A DNA stretch of 64,000 bases from Candidatus Devosia phytovorans (GTDB lineage: Bacteria > Pseudomonadota > Alphaproteobacteria > Rhizobiales > Devosiaceae): positions 2,857,001 to 2,921,000 of the forward strand of contig CP119312.1 of NCBI GenBank assembly GCA_029202405.1, read 5' to 3'. How positions within the stretch are numbered: the stretch's first letter is position 1; each line of letters opens with the position of its first letter. The position numbers and the translations under genes were made by a program. The notes under the pieces were generated by a model, which was not told the DNA's origin, searched no databases, and saw nothing but the letters and a program-made list of their open reading frames with translations. Shown here piece by piece: positions 7,738 through 15,842 of the stretch.

Positions 7738-8493
7738 ATGATTTCGACCAAAGGAAAAAGCACCAAGCGGCTCTTTATCATCGTCGGCATGAAGGGCGGC
7801 ACCGGAAAATCGACGACGGCAGTCTTGCTGGCCTTCATTTTGCGCAGCCTCGGTTTTGAGGTGGCGGTCTATGACGGCGACGCAGCGGTTAGCACCACGT
7901 ATCTGACTCTTCGCGAAGCTCTTGTGCCCGAAGAAGATCAGAGTCCGGTCCATGGTGCGGTCCGCTACGACATGCGCAATCCTGACGAGGCCAATACGCT
8001 CCTGCTCTCCCTCGACGCGGGAACCAACGCCGTGATTCACGACCTGCCCGGCGGCACCATCGGCGACATCGACGAGCTGTTTCGCACTGACTTCTCGGAC
8101 GGCCTCTCCGAGATCACGGGCTTTGCCGGCTCGCTGGGCTACGAGATCGTCGTTGTTCATCTGATTACCCCGGACCGCGCCAATCCGGCGAGTATGCAGG
8201 GCTTCATGAATGGTTTTGGAGCGGAAGCGAAGTACGTCGCTGTTCTCAACCGCGGGCTTTTGCGCAAGGGCGAAACGTTTGACACTTGGCTCAATAGCAC
8301 CGAACGCACTGACTTCCTCGATCTCAATGGCACCGAAATTGAAATGCCAGCAATTCCTGGGCCGTTGCACAAGTTCGGGCTTGCGGGGTTGATCAACCCC
8401 GATAGCCTCGATCGTTACCAGCAGCATTTGCAGAACCTGTTCGTGCGCGAGCTGAACAAGCAGCTCGGGTTGATCCTGGAGATGCTCGAATGA
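7738..8493 (+). CDS. ParA/MinD-like P-loop ATPase
   Basis: A 251-residue ATPase with the deviant Walker A motif MKGGTGKSTTAV near residues 18-29, a Walker A' Asp in VAVYDGDAAVS, and the Walker B-like stretch NAVIHDLPGG. ParA-type proteins segregate DNA; the VirC1/TraL-type relatives recruit relaxosomes to transfer machinery. No parB gene follows and a relaxase gene lies nearby, so a transfer role (TraL- or VirC1-like) is at least as likely as partition. The ATG has AAGGA six bases upstream. The stop overlaps the next start (ATGA), so the two are coupled. Confidence 0.75.
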   Translation: MISTKGKSTKRLFIIVGMKGGTGKSTTAVLLAFILRSLGFEVAVYDGDAAVSTTYLTLREALVPEEDQSPVHGAVRYDMRNPDEANTLLLSLDAGTNAVIHDLPGGTIGDIDELFRTDFSDGLSEITGFAGSLGYEIVVVHLITPDRANPASMQGFMNGFGAEAKYVAVLNRGLLRKGETFDTWLNSTERTDFLDLNGTEIEMPAIPGPLHKFGLAGLINPDSLDRYQQHLQNLFVRELNKQLGLILEMLE

Positions 8494-9203
8494 AGTTTCG
8501 CGAGTTTTATTCCGCCTGCATGGACTTAGGGTTGACCGATGACGAGGCGTTGGAACAGGTCCGCAAAGCCGGTATCGCGGACCTTGAAACCGACGACCCT
8601 TACCTCATCGCATTCTTGACGGAGGGCTTGTTGCTGCGCGCAGGCAAGATCAATCAGAGTGCGGCAGACCGGTTCGAAAATCTTGGTGAGGGCTATGCCG
8701 CTAAGGTTGCAGGCCAGGTCCAGCCCTTGCTTAATCAGGCTGCGCGGATTGCCGCGGAAGGAGCACTCCTATCGTCCAAGCACACTGTACGGCGCCTCTG
8801 TATCGGCCTCGTGTTTGCTTGTCTCGCTGCAGCTGTGGGGTTCTTGACTGGGGCCCTTTCAGCCAAAGAATTGGAGAATCCGCTCCTGGCTCTGGGGGAT
8901 AGCAGCGAATTTCATCAGTGGTCTGAGATCATTCGCCTTAATCCTCGGCTGCCGGAGATCGCCGAGATCTGCATGTCTGACACAAAATATCAGGCGACCA
9001 CCACCACCGGCACCTTTTGCAGGGTGCAAGAATTGTACATCAAGAGGGTAGATCGGGTTGAACCCAACTGGGCGCACTTGCGCCGCTTCCTTTGGGTTGG
9101 CTGGGTGGCTTTGGGCGCAACTTTGACGGCTGCGGTTCTGGCTATGCCTAAGGTTGTGCGTTCTATTCTGGTCTTGGTGCGAGGAGGCGACGCCGATGCT
9201 TAG
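8490..9203 (+). CDS. Membrane-anchored protein coupled to the ParA-like ATPase
   Basis: A 237-residue protein with two hydrophobic segments, about residues 95-116 (IGLVFACLAAAVGFLTGAL) and 200-222 (FLWVGWVALGATLTAAVLAM). The region between them would face the periplasm and has two cysteines. The N-terminal 90 residues are acidic and cytoplasmic. It overlaps the upstream ATPase gene by four bases. An ATPase plus a two-helix membrane partner is a common pair in conjugative and partition modules, but no named family is recognised. Confidence 0.65.
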   Translation: MKFREFYSACMDLGLTDDEALEQVRKAGIADLETDDPYLIAFLTEGLLLRAGKINQSAADRFENLGEGYAAKVAGQVQPLLNQAARIAAEGALLSSKHTVRRLCIGLVFACLAAAVGFLTGALSAKELENPLLALGDSSEFHQWSEIIRLNPRLPEIAEICMSDTKYQATTTTGTFCRVQELYIKRVDRVEPNWAHLRRFLWVGWVALGATLTAAVLAMPKVVRSILVLVRGGDADA

Positions 9204-9576
9204 GCCGATCGTCTTCGTTCGATATCGCAGCGCTGCGATCGTGTGCGACCTGTTTGAAGGATTTGGGCTTGCGTGTCGTTGTGTCTGCCGCACTTTCGCC
9301 AGCTCGGTCTCGCCTCTCTTCACGGAAATATTGGCTCAGCGTGCTTTCACTGATTGGGCGACCGTACTGTTCGAAAGTAGCGGCTACTCTGCTCGCGGTA
9401 TGCTCGATCAGTTGGCGCTCAATCTCTTCGAAATTGTCCGCAACGAGCGCACGCAGCGATTTCTGACGAGTGGCTTCAACGTTTCGAAGCGCAGCAAGCC
9501 TCTTGGCAAGCGTATCTTTGGGTTGCTTTTTTACCACCTTCATCCTGTCTTTGCGTCCGCGCGCCTCGGTAATCAC
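9163..9576 (-). CDS. Hypothetical protein, possibly a DNA-binding transfer regulator
   Basis: A basic protein of up to 137 residues with a long helical centre (LAKRLAALRNVEATRQKSL, then FEEIERQLIEHTASRV) and a very charged tail. GTG 9576 and ATG 9543 are both possible starts; neither has an ideally placed ribosome-binding site. It is divergent from the small ribbon-helix-helix-like gene at 9599 and overlaps the end of the previous gene by 41 bases tail to tail. A gene divergent from a relaxase operon is often an oriT-binding or regulatory protein; this is position-based inference. Confidence 0.5.
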   Translation of the reverse strand: MITEARGRKDRMKVVKKQPKDTLAKRLAALRNVEATRQKSLRALVADNFEEIERQLIEHTASRVAATFEQYGRPISESTLSQYFREERRDRAGESAADTTTRKPKSFKQVAHDRSAAISNEDDRPKHRRRLLAPRPE

Positions 9577-9598
9577 AGCCTATTGCGGTTGATCGAAA

Positions 9599-9862
9599 AT
9601 GGCAAAATCTGATCCCCGCATATCGATTGCCCCGAGCCTTAACGCGGTTGCCGAAGCACAAGCGTTGGACTTGGGGATCACCAAAAAGGAGCTGATAGAG
9701 GCGGCTCTCAGGTTCTATCTTAAAAACTCAGCCATGACGGCTGAGCTTCGTGAACTCGCCGCCTATCAAGCAAAACAGACCCTGCAGTTAAGTAGCGATC
9801 TTCGTGTAATTGCAAAGTACATAGTCGACCGTCATTCCATCGACCTCGACGAAGGAAATTAA
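9599..9862 (+). CDS. Small ribbon-helix-helix-like relaxosome accessory protein
   Basis: An 87-residue protein: a short basic strand-like start (SDPRISIAPSLNAVAEAQAL), then GITKKELIEAALRFYL, which fits a ribbon-helix-helix DNA-binding fold, then a helical tail. It ends one base before the relaxase start codon. Small RHH proteins encoded before relaxases commonly bind oriT and regulate the transfer operon. The 22-base space between this start and the divergent gene at 9576 is too small for an oriT, so oriT should be elsewhere nearby. Confidence 0.6.
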   Translation: MAKSDPRISIAPSLNAVAEAQALDLGITKKELIEAALRFYLKNSAMTAELRELAAYQAKQTLQLSSDLRVIAKYIVDRHSIDLDEGN

Positions 9863-9863
9863 T

Positions 9864-12827
9864 TTGTTTACGTGTAGCCCGATGCCATCGATAGATTACT
9901 ATCTGGATGGGCGTGAGGGCAGCTCACTCAATTACTACGCCGAGGCCAATTCGACCGCAGCCTGGTGGACAAGCAATGACGTAGAAACTGAATATTTCGG
10001 CTGCACCGACGGACAAGAGGTGGATGAGGAGACATTTCGCCGCTTATGTTCAGGAGAGTTGCTCGATGGCAGCATGGTCAATCACCACAACCGCGTGCGT
10101 CGCCCCGGTTATGATCTTCACTTTGCGCCCCCCAAATCCGTTTCGGTGCTAGCTCTCCTTTCGTCGCCCGAAGACCAAAGAATAATTATCAACGCTCACG
10201 ACGCTGCAGTGCGTCGTGCTCTCGACTACGTGTTTCACAACTCGCTTTTGCATGCCCGGCGTGGCCATGCTGGCAGAGAGACCGAGACGGCCCGAGCATA
10301 TGTGGCAGCGATCTTCCGCGAATTGACTTCGCGCGCCGACGACCCTCAACTGCATTCACATTGTGTGGTCCCAAACATCGCAATGCGACAAGACGGGACC
10401 GTCGGCGCGTTAAACAATGAGCAGGCCTTAGATTACCAACATCTGATCGGTGCGATGTACCGCGCCGAGCTGGCTCATGGCTTAAAGCGTGCGGGATATA
10501 AGTTGGTCCGTCGAAAGCGGCACTTTGAGATCGCAGGCATCCCCACAACGGTTCTTCGAGAGTTTTCCCAGCGTCGCGAAGCGATTGAGGCCGCAGCCCT
10601 AAAGGCAGGTATCGATCTCAAGGATCGAGCCGCTATGCAGCGTATTACCCTCGCGACGCGTCCGGACAAGGAGCACAGCGGGAATGACGCAAGGCTTCAG
10701 TGGCAGGAAAGGCTGAAGTCATTGTCGTTCGATTTGTCTGATGTTGCGAGGGTTACGCCTTCGGATTGCGTTACCGTTGACTCCAGCTCACTCGCAGACC
10801 AGGCCGTGAGTAGCGCATTTGAGAATTCTGCAGTTTTGCAGCGCTCAAAAATGCTGGCGTCGGTTGCCGAAGGCCTTCAGTGCGAACTCAATGCCGACGC
10901 CATAGAAGCACTGATTAGCAAGCAGTTGCCATCGCTTGTGGAAGAGATCAGCGCCCGATCACAGTCCAGCGCCGAGAGGGAGTATTCCACCCGCACAAAT
11001 ATCGGAGATGAAAAGTACATCGTTCGGTCGGCAATCGCTGGGATGGGAACGGTTTCTGAGACGAGCGAACAGTTGATTGCCAAGGCTTTGGCTAGCCGGC
11101 CATCTCTGTCTCAAGAGCAAATTGACGCCATTCGGCACGGTCTGAATAGTGACCGCGTTTGTCTAGTGGAGGGTTCAGCCGGAGCTGGAAAGTCTTTCGG
11201 GCTAAGCGCTGTCGCTGAGGTTGCGAACGCTGGGGGGAAGATTGTGTATGCCCTTGGCCCGTCCTGGTCAGCAACAAAGACAATCGGACGCGACACCGGC
11301 ACAGACGCAAAAAGAACCCTAACGCTGCAGGGATTTTTGCTCAGGACCGAGTCCGGGAAGATAGAACTTAACGACGATTGCTTCATCATTCTGGACGAAG
11401 CGGGCATGGTATCCACAAAAGACATGGCGCGGCTTCTGCGGTTAGTCGATAGCGCAGGAGCTAAACTTGTTTTGTCTGGTGATACAGAACAATTACCGCC
11501 GGTTTCGGCGGGGGCACCGTTGGCGATACTTTCTCGCGCTGTTGGTTCCTCAAAAATGCGGCAAATACGTCGTCAGGTGGTGCCTTGGCAGCGTGCTGCG
11601 AGCATGCAGTTCGCCAAGGGCCTCACTGCCGACGCCCTCGAAACCTACAATGAACGCGGTCACATCGATTGGGCAGGCAGCCGCGAAGAAGCAATTCAGG
11701 CTCTGGCCGACCGCTATATCGCCGACAAACTTTGGGATCAGGCGAACACAATTATGCCTCCCCCTACATGCCTTGTCATTGCAGCGTGGAACGAGGACGT
11801 GCTCGAGCTCAATCGGGCGATACGAGAGCGGCTTAGGTGGAGCGACTTCATCTCAGAACGCGAGATCATGATCGGCACGGCTGTCAGAAACCGAGATGAG
11901 GGGCGCATGGAGTCAGCAACACTCGCCCTTACGACGGGCGACCGCGTTGTCTTTGGCGAAACAGTTGTCCTGCCGTCGCGGACCATCAACAATGCAGACA
12001 CGGCCACAATAATTGATGCAACCGCTGACAATCTGCGCGTCAAATTCGATGACGGACAGATCGTGGCGGTCAGTATCGTCAATCTCGTTGGCACTCGCCA
12101 GCCCGACGAGCCGAAAGCACCAATGATCAAGCATGCTTTCTGCGTCACGACAAATTTCGCCCAGGGTCTGACTGTTGACCGGGCATATGTCGCAGCCATT
12201 CGATCCACGAACCGAGAAAGCATGTACGTGGGCATGACTCGACACCGTCATGCCGTCCAGTTGTTCGTTGACTTGAGCAACTTCCCTGCTCCGAAGCCGC
12301 CTAAAGCAAGCTTCCCCAAGTTCTTATCCAAGGAAGCACGTTCGCAGATCAACTCTGCGGCCACGCTGACTGCGCAAAAGAAAAATTTTATGAGCCGATG
12401 CGCCGCTCCGGCTAAGAAGCGTAATGCGTGCGACTCTGAAGCGGATTTGATGGATTGGTCGGCACTGACCATCGACGAAGCCAGCGCAGCCCCAAATCCA
12501 ATGGAGCAATTCATGCAGCGCCGGGAGAGGCAGCGCCTCGCCGATGGTGCAAGAAATTGGACGCCACGCACGGAAGCGGGGGTACCAAGTGGGCTCTATG
12601 CTCAGATCAGGAATGACCTACCGCGACCAATTGCCAACACTCTCACTGAAGCGCGAGCGTGGATAAATTTGATCCGTCAAAAAATCAGCACCTATATAGC
12701 TCGAGCCGCCGAAATTCTCGCTTCCCGTTACTTGAACAAAATCGGTAAGACGGAAAAGAACACAGCGACAGCAAAGCCAAGCACCACAAAACCTACAACT
12801 CCCACAAGTACGGATCCTGAACCTTGA
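9864..12827 (+). CDS. MOBF-type conjugative relaxase with helicase domain
   Basis: A 987-residue TrwC/TraI-type protein that would nick one strand at oriT and unwind it. Residues 1-300 form the relaxase domain: tyrosines in SLNYYAEAN near the N-terminus as nucleophile candidates, LHFAPPKSVSVLAL, and the metal-binding His-x-His in DPQLHSHCVV. Residues 410-790 form a RecD-like helicase: Walker A GSAGAGKS, Walker B ILDEAGM, motif SGDTEQLPPV, and a C-terminal QGLTVDRAYV. The start is TTG with GAAGGA seven bases upstream and sits one base after the previous stop. The C-terminus is Thr/Pro/Lys-rich. It is the key evidence that the element can be mobilized. Confidence 0.9.
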   Translation: MFTCSPMPSIDYYLDGREGSSLNYYAEANSTAAWWTSNDVETEYFGCTDGQEVDEETFRRLCSGELLDGSMVNHHNRVRRPGYDLHFAPPKSVSVLALLSSPEDQRIIINAHDAAVRRALDYVFHNSLLHARRGHAGRETETARAYVAAIFRELTSRADDPQLHSHCVVPNIAMRQDGTVGALNNEQALDYQHLIGAMYRAELAHGLKRAGYKLVRRKRHFEIAGIPTTVLREFSQRREAIEAAALKAGIDLKDRAAMQRITLATRPDKEHSGNDARLQWQERLKSLSFDLSDVARVTPSDCVTVDSSSLADQAVSSAFENSAVLQRSKMLASVAEGLQCELNADAIEALISKQLPSLVEEISARSQSSAEREYSTRTNIGDEKYIVRSAIAGMGTVSETSEQLIAKALASRPSLSQEQIDAIRHGLNSDRVCLVEGSAGAGKSFGLSAVAEVANAGGKIVYALGPSWSATKTIGRDTGTDAKRTLTLQGFLLRTESGKIELNDDCFIILDEAGMVSTKDMARLLRLVDSAGAKLVLSGDTEQLPPVSAGAPLAILSRAVGSSKMRQIRRQVVPWQRAASMQFAKGLTADALETYNERGHIDWAGSREEAIQALADRYIADKLWDQANTIMPPPTCLVIAAWNEDVLELNRAIRERLRWSDFISEREIMIGTAVRNRDEGRMESATLALTTGDRVVFGETVVLPSRTINNADTATIIDATADNLRVKFDDGQIVAVSIVNLVGTRQPDEPKAPMIKHAFCVTTNFAQGLTVDRAYVAAIRSTNRESMYVGMTRHRHAVQLFVDLSNFPAPKPPKASFPKFLSKEARSQINSAATLTAQKKNFMSRCAAPAKKRNACDSEADLMDWSALTIDEASAAPNPMEQFMQRRERQRLADGARNWTPRTEAGVPSGLYAQIRNDLPRPIANTLTEARAWINLIRQKISTYIARAAEILASRYLNKIGKTEKNTATAKPSTTKPTTPTSTDPEP

Positions 12828-13398
12828 CGCGAGCCAATTGATACCGGTTGAACGCACAGAGTCGGAGGCGATCTAGATTTTCACGTGGCTGTCTGGACCC
12901 TATATCGCAGTCAATGAACGCTTCGACCTTTTAAGCGTATGCTGTCGATTTGAAGATTTGGGACGTAGATATCGCGCTGCTCGAAATCCTTCGACAGCTG
13001 GACCAGGCTATCTATCCCAGCCCACCGTGGGCGAACTCGTCGCCGCGACCGGTGCAATGGACAAAGTCTCCCACCTCGGCCGCCAACGCTGGGATGGTTC
13101 GGAGGTCATATCCCGATGCGGATGTCTGCGGGTCGTCAGCTTTCAGAAAATCTTGCCAACAACCGGGCCAGCGGGAATTGGATCGGCAGCGCTCTGGCAG
13201 CTACGCGCCCCTTTCGAGACATTCGGGCCGTCCCTGCGATTTCCTGAAAGCTGCCATTCAGCTTGATGCATTCGGGCGTCGGGCCGTGCTGAATTAGGGA
13301 TCGACATGGCCGAGATCGGCAGTTGGACGTAAGCCAGATATTCCGAACAATCCGAGCGCGGCTGTGGGGCGCACGAAACTAATCCACAGTAACCTTCG
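12828..13398. other. 571-bp stretch without a supported gene
   Basis: Overlapping open frames of 95-115 codons occur on both strands here, but none has a good ribosome-binding site or recognisable protein pattern. It lies between the relaxase and the DUF3800 gene and could hold oriT or the remains of a gene. I see no clear inverted repeat that would mark a nick site. Confidence 0.5.
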
Positions 13399-14163
13399 CT
13401 AGTGAATGCACCCAATCCACACCGTCCCAAGTCGCCTTTCAGCTGCGGCCTTTACGGCCTCGGAGCAGCCGTCAGATACCACTAGGCCAAACGGGCTCAT
13501 CAAGGGTTCCGGGAACCCATAATCATCAACCTTCCCTACAGGATTACTGCCTGAAAGCGCGTGACGCATGCTAGCCCAAAGGGTCCATGCCAGTTCAATC
13601 TCGCCCTCTTGTCCGTCGTAGACGGTGCTCGCGGGCACAGTCTTTGAGATGATCCCCAGTTCTTCAAGAAGCATCGTTGCAACCAAGTGCGCGGCACAAT
13701 CTGCCAGTTGGATTCCCGCGACCAATCTTGAATCGCAACCGTAGGTGATAACCGCACCAGAAGGCATTTCGGCATTTGTTCGCTTCATTCCTTCGTCCAG
13801 ATAAATTGCCGAGATGTGAGTGTCTGGTGGAACGTCGACGCTGGATAAGAGCGTGGCAAGATGCGCCGCGAGTATCGCTCGCTCCGCGATAGGGCAAACG
13901 GCCAATGCGATCTTGCAGTGACGCAGGATGAGTTGAAGGCGTTGTCGCAATTCCTGGGCGGCCGGATTGTCACGCATCGCCATGTTGCTTTTGAACTCGT
14001 CGCGACAAGGATCGAAGCCGCAAGCCAACAGGCCTTGAACGACTTGTTCCTGGACGTCGGCGTCGGAGCACACCGCAGCTAAAACGATGAAGTCTCCACG
14101 ATCATGGATGCTCTCATCCACGAAAATATTTAGGCCGGAGGCGATTTTGCGTGCCCGCCTCAA
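13399..14163 (-). CDS. DUF3800-like protein
   Basis: About 254 residues. The N-terminal NIFVDESIHDRGDFIVLAAV, the central AIYLDEG and the later GIQLADCAAHL match the layout of DUF3800 proteins, whose conserved acidic residues suggest an RNase H-like nuclease fold. These are common in defence and mobile-element settings; their biochemical role is poorly known. No ATG is available at the start. TTG 14163 overlaps the stop of the AbiEii-like gene (TTGA), suggesting coupling; TTG 14193 is the alternative. With the upstream nucleotidyltransferase gene it looks like a two-gene module. Confidence 0.65.
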   Translation of the reverse strand: MRRARKIASGLNIFVDESIHDRGDFIVLAAVCSDADVQEQVVQGLLACGFDPCRDEFKSNMAMRDNPAAQELRQRLQLILRHCKIALAVCPIAERAILAAHLATLLSSVDVPPDTHISAIYLDEGMKRTNAEMPSGAVITYGCDSRLVAGIQLADCAAHLVATMLLEELGIISKTVPASTVYDGQEGEIELAWTLWASMRHALSGSNPVGKVDDYGFPEPLMSPFGLVVSDGCSEAVKAAAERRLGTVWIGCIH

Positions 14164-15554
14164 AATACGCGATAGCCCACACGAGCACCGCAACGATAGC
14201 CGTCGGGGGACTTGTGTTCATTCAGTGTGAGAGACTGGGTCTTTCGGGTGAATACCTTCTGGCAGTACGGGCATTGGACTTTGTATGTTTGTTCAAAACC
14301 GCTCCAGCCTCGCAACGCCGTTAACCTCGGAGGTGATGTCCGAATCGACCTTGTCGCGTGGCGAACTCCGTCTTTGAAGGGCCTGCCAAAATACGCTCTG
14401 CGCGCCTCCTCGCCGGCCTTTGACAGTTCAATTTCAAACTGGGGCTCGAAAGTCTCGTCGAGGACGGACAGCGCTTCAACATCGGTGTTCACAAAAGTCT
14501 TGATGCTGGGTCCGCGCGTCCTGTCCCATGCATAAAAGTATTCCCGCGCCGGCTTTCCTTGTGCCTTCTTGTAGGAAAGGGAATACGGCTCGATTACCCG
14601 CTCGACCCCATGGTAGCGGATCTTCATAAGTTTCCTGGTCGCGCCGGCATCCATGATAAGATTGCGGTGTTCTGGGCCGTAGTAAAGCTGCTCTCCCCGC
14701 TCGCCGGTGCCAATCTCACCAAACAGCTGCTCGATGGCATCCTTGAACCCTTCGGTCGCGCGGCTGAAATCGAAGCGCGTCGCTTTTGGACACTTGATGT
14801 ACTTGTCCCAAACGCCGCCGAAAAATGTCATGGGAATGCCAAGCAATATGCTTTTGGCTGCGGCCGGGCTGGCACTGAAAATGGTCTTGTTCAGGAACGT
14901 GCGCAGCACCAGTCCGCGGTCTAAGTCGATCGAACGGTCGATGAACGTCGAATAGACCAGATCAAATAGGTCGTGGGAGTGACGGCGTTGGATGAGGCAC
15001 TTCAGTTTGCTGGCAATTACCTCCTCTAGCGCCATACATGTGATCTCGGCCGAACAAGCTTCTGCGTCCGAGTACGGATGGATAAGTTTGCGGCGGGTAG
15101 GAGGCAGATGAAGGCGATCGAAATCGGTCACATCAACTTTGACACTGATAGTGAGGTCGTCTTGTGCGCCGAAAAAGTCGGTAAAGTAGACCCGCCCCTT
15201 GTAAGAATGGCGCGTACGATCCACCATCGGACCAAGCTCAAAGGTGTTTCGGTCAATCAGAAATTCCACGCCGCATGCTGCCTGCGCATTGAGACAAGCG
15301 TTGTTGATTTCAATTGCCGTCAACTCGGCATCGACTGCATCACTAACAGAGAAGTCCAAGTCGGCCGAGAACCGTGTATCGGGATAGTAGGCTTTGCGCA
15401 GGCAATTTCCGCCTTTGAACACTAGGCGAGCACGTAAATACTCATTTTCGTAAATTGATTTTAGAAGCCATCCGAAGACGTAATCGCGTTCGACATTTGG
15501 ATGATGAATGTCAAACTCAAGTGCCTTGGCCTTTATTTCATTCGGGCTGATCAT
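14160..15554 (-). CDS. AbiEii/AbiGii-type nucleotidyltransferase with WYL-like and zinc-finger tail
   Basis: About 464 residues. The N-terminal 280 residues match the AbiEii toxin family: LVFKGGNCLRKAYY with the nucleotide-binding GG, RFSADLDFSV with catalytic acids, and EEVIASKLKCLIQRR plus HDLFDLVYS. AbiEii enzymes inhibit growth by modifying tRNA and act in phage defence. The usual AbiEi antitoxin gene is absent. Residues about 300-395 (YHGVERVIEPYSL, then REYFYAWDR and FVNTDVEALSVLDETF) resemble a WYL domain, and the end holds CPYC, His and Cys as a possible zinc finger. Start: ATG 15554, with GTG 15581 and ATG 15647 as alternatives; none has a strong ribosome-binding site. Confidence 0.7.
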   Translation of the reverse strand: MISPNEIKAKALEFDIHHPNVERDYVFGWLLKSIYENEYLRARLVFKGGNCLRKAYYPDTRFSADLDFSVSDAVDAELTAIEINNACLNAQAACGVEFLIDRNTFELGPMVDRTRHSYKGRVYFTDFFGAQDDLTISVKVDVTDFDRLHLPPTRRKLIHPYSDAEACSAEITCMALEEVIASKLKCLIQRRHSHDLFDLVYSTFIDRSIDLDRGLVLRTFLNKTIFSASPAAAKSILLGIPMTFFGGVWDKYIKCPKATRFDFSRATEGFKDAIEQLFGEIGTGERGEQLYYGPEHRNLIMDAGATRKLMKIRYHGVERVIEPYSLSYKKAQGKPAREYFYAWDRTRGPSIKTFVNTDVEALSVLDETFEPQFEIELSKAGEEARRAYFGRPFKDGVRHATRSIRTSPPRLTALRGWSGFEQTYKVQCPYCQKVFTRKTQSLTLNEHKSPDGYRCGARVGYRVF

Positions 15555-15842
15555 TCGAAGATCATACTTATTCTTAGGCACCCCTGTCGAGACGTGAGGG
15601 CGCGACTTCCACCAAGGAGTATGGAGCGACTTCACGCTGCTTTGCATCAGCGCTTGGCCTTTCGGTGCGCTTCGCGCCCCATTCCAGTCGTTCAGGTAAC
15701 TGTTGCCCGTTCCCAAAAAGCGGTCATTCGACAGCGGACAAGACCGGTGCCCATGTTAGGGTGGGAGGCGGACTGGCAAGATAGCCTTATCCGGCCGTGG
15801 ACGGCATCCGCGAGTCGCAGTCTCACTAATTGCCCATTCTTT

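Noticed and set aside
12950..13297. Overlapping open frames of about 100-115 codons
   Set aside because: No ribosome-binding site, no protein-like pattern, and several frames compete on both strands.
14585..14610. CGATTACCCGCTCGACCCC as a possible second att copy of the tRNA-Gly end
   Set aside because: Only a loose match to the tRNA 3' end, and it lies inside the AbiEii-like gene.
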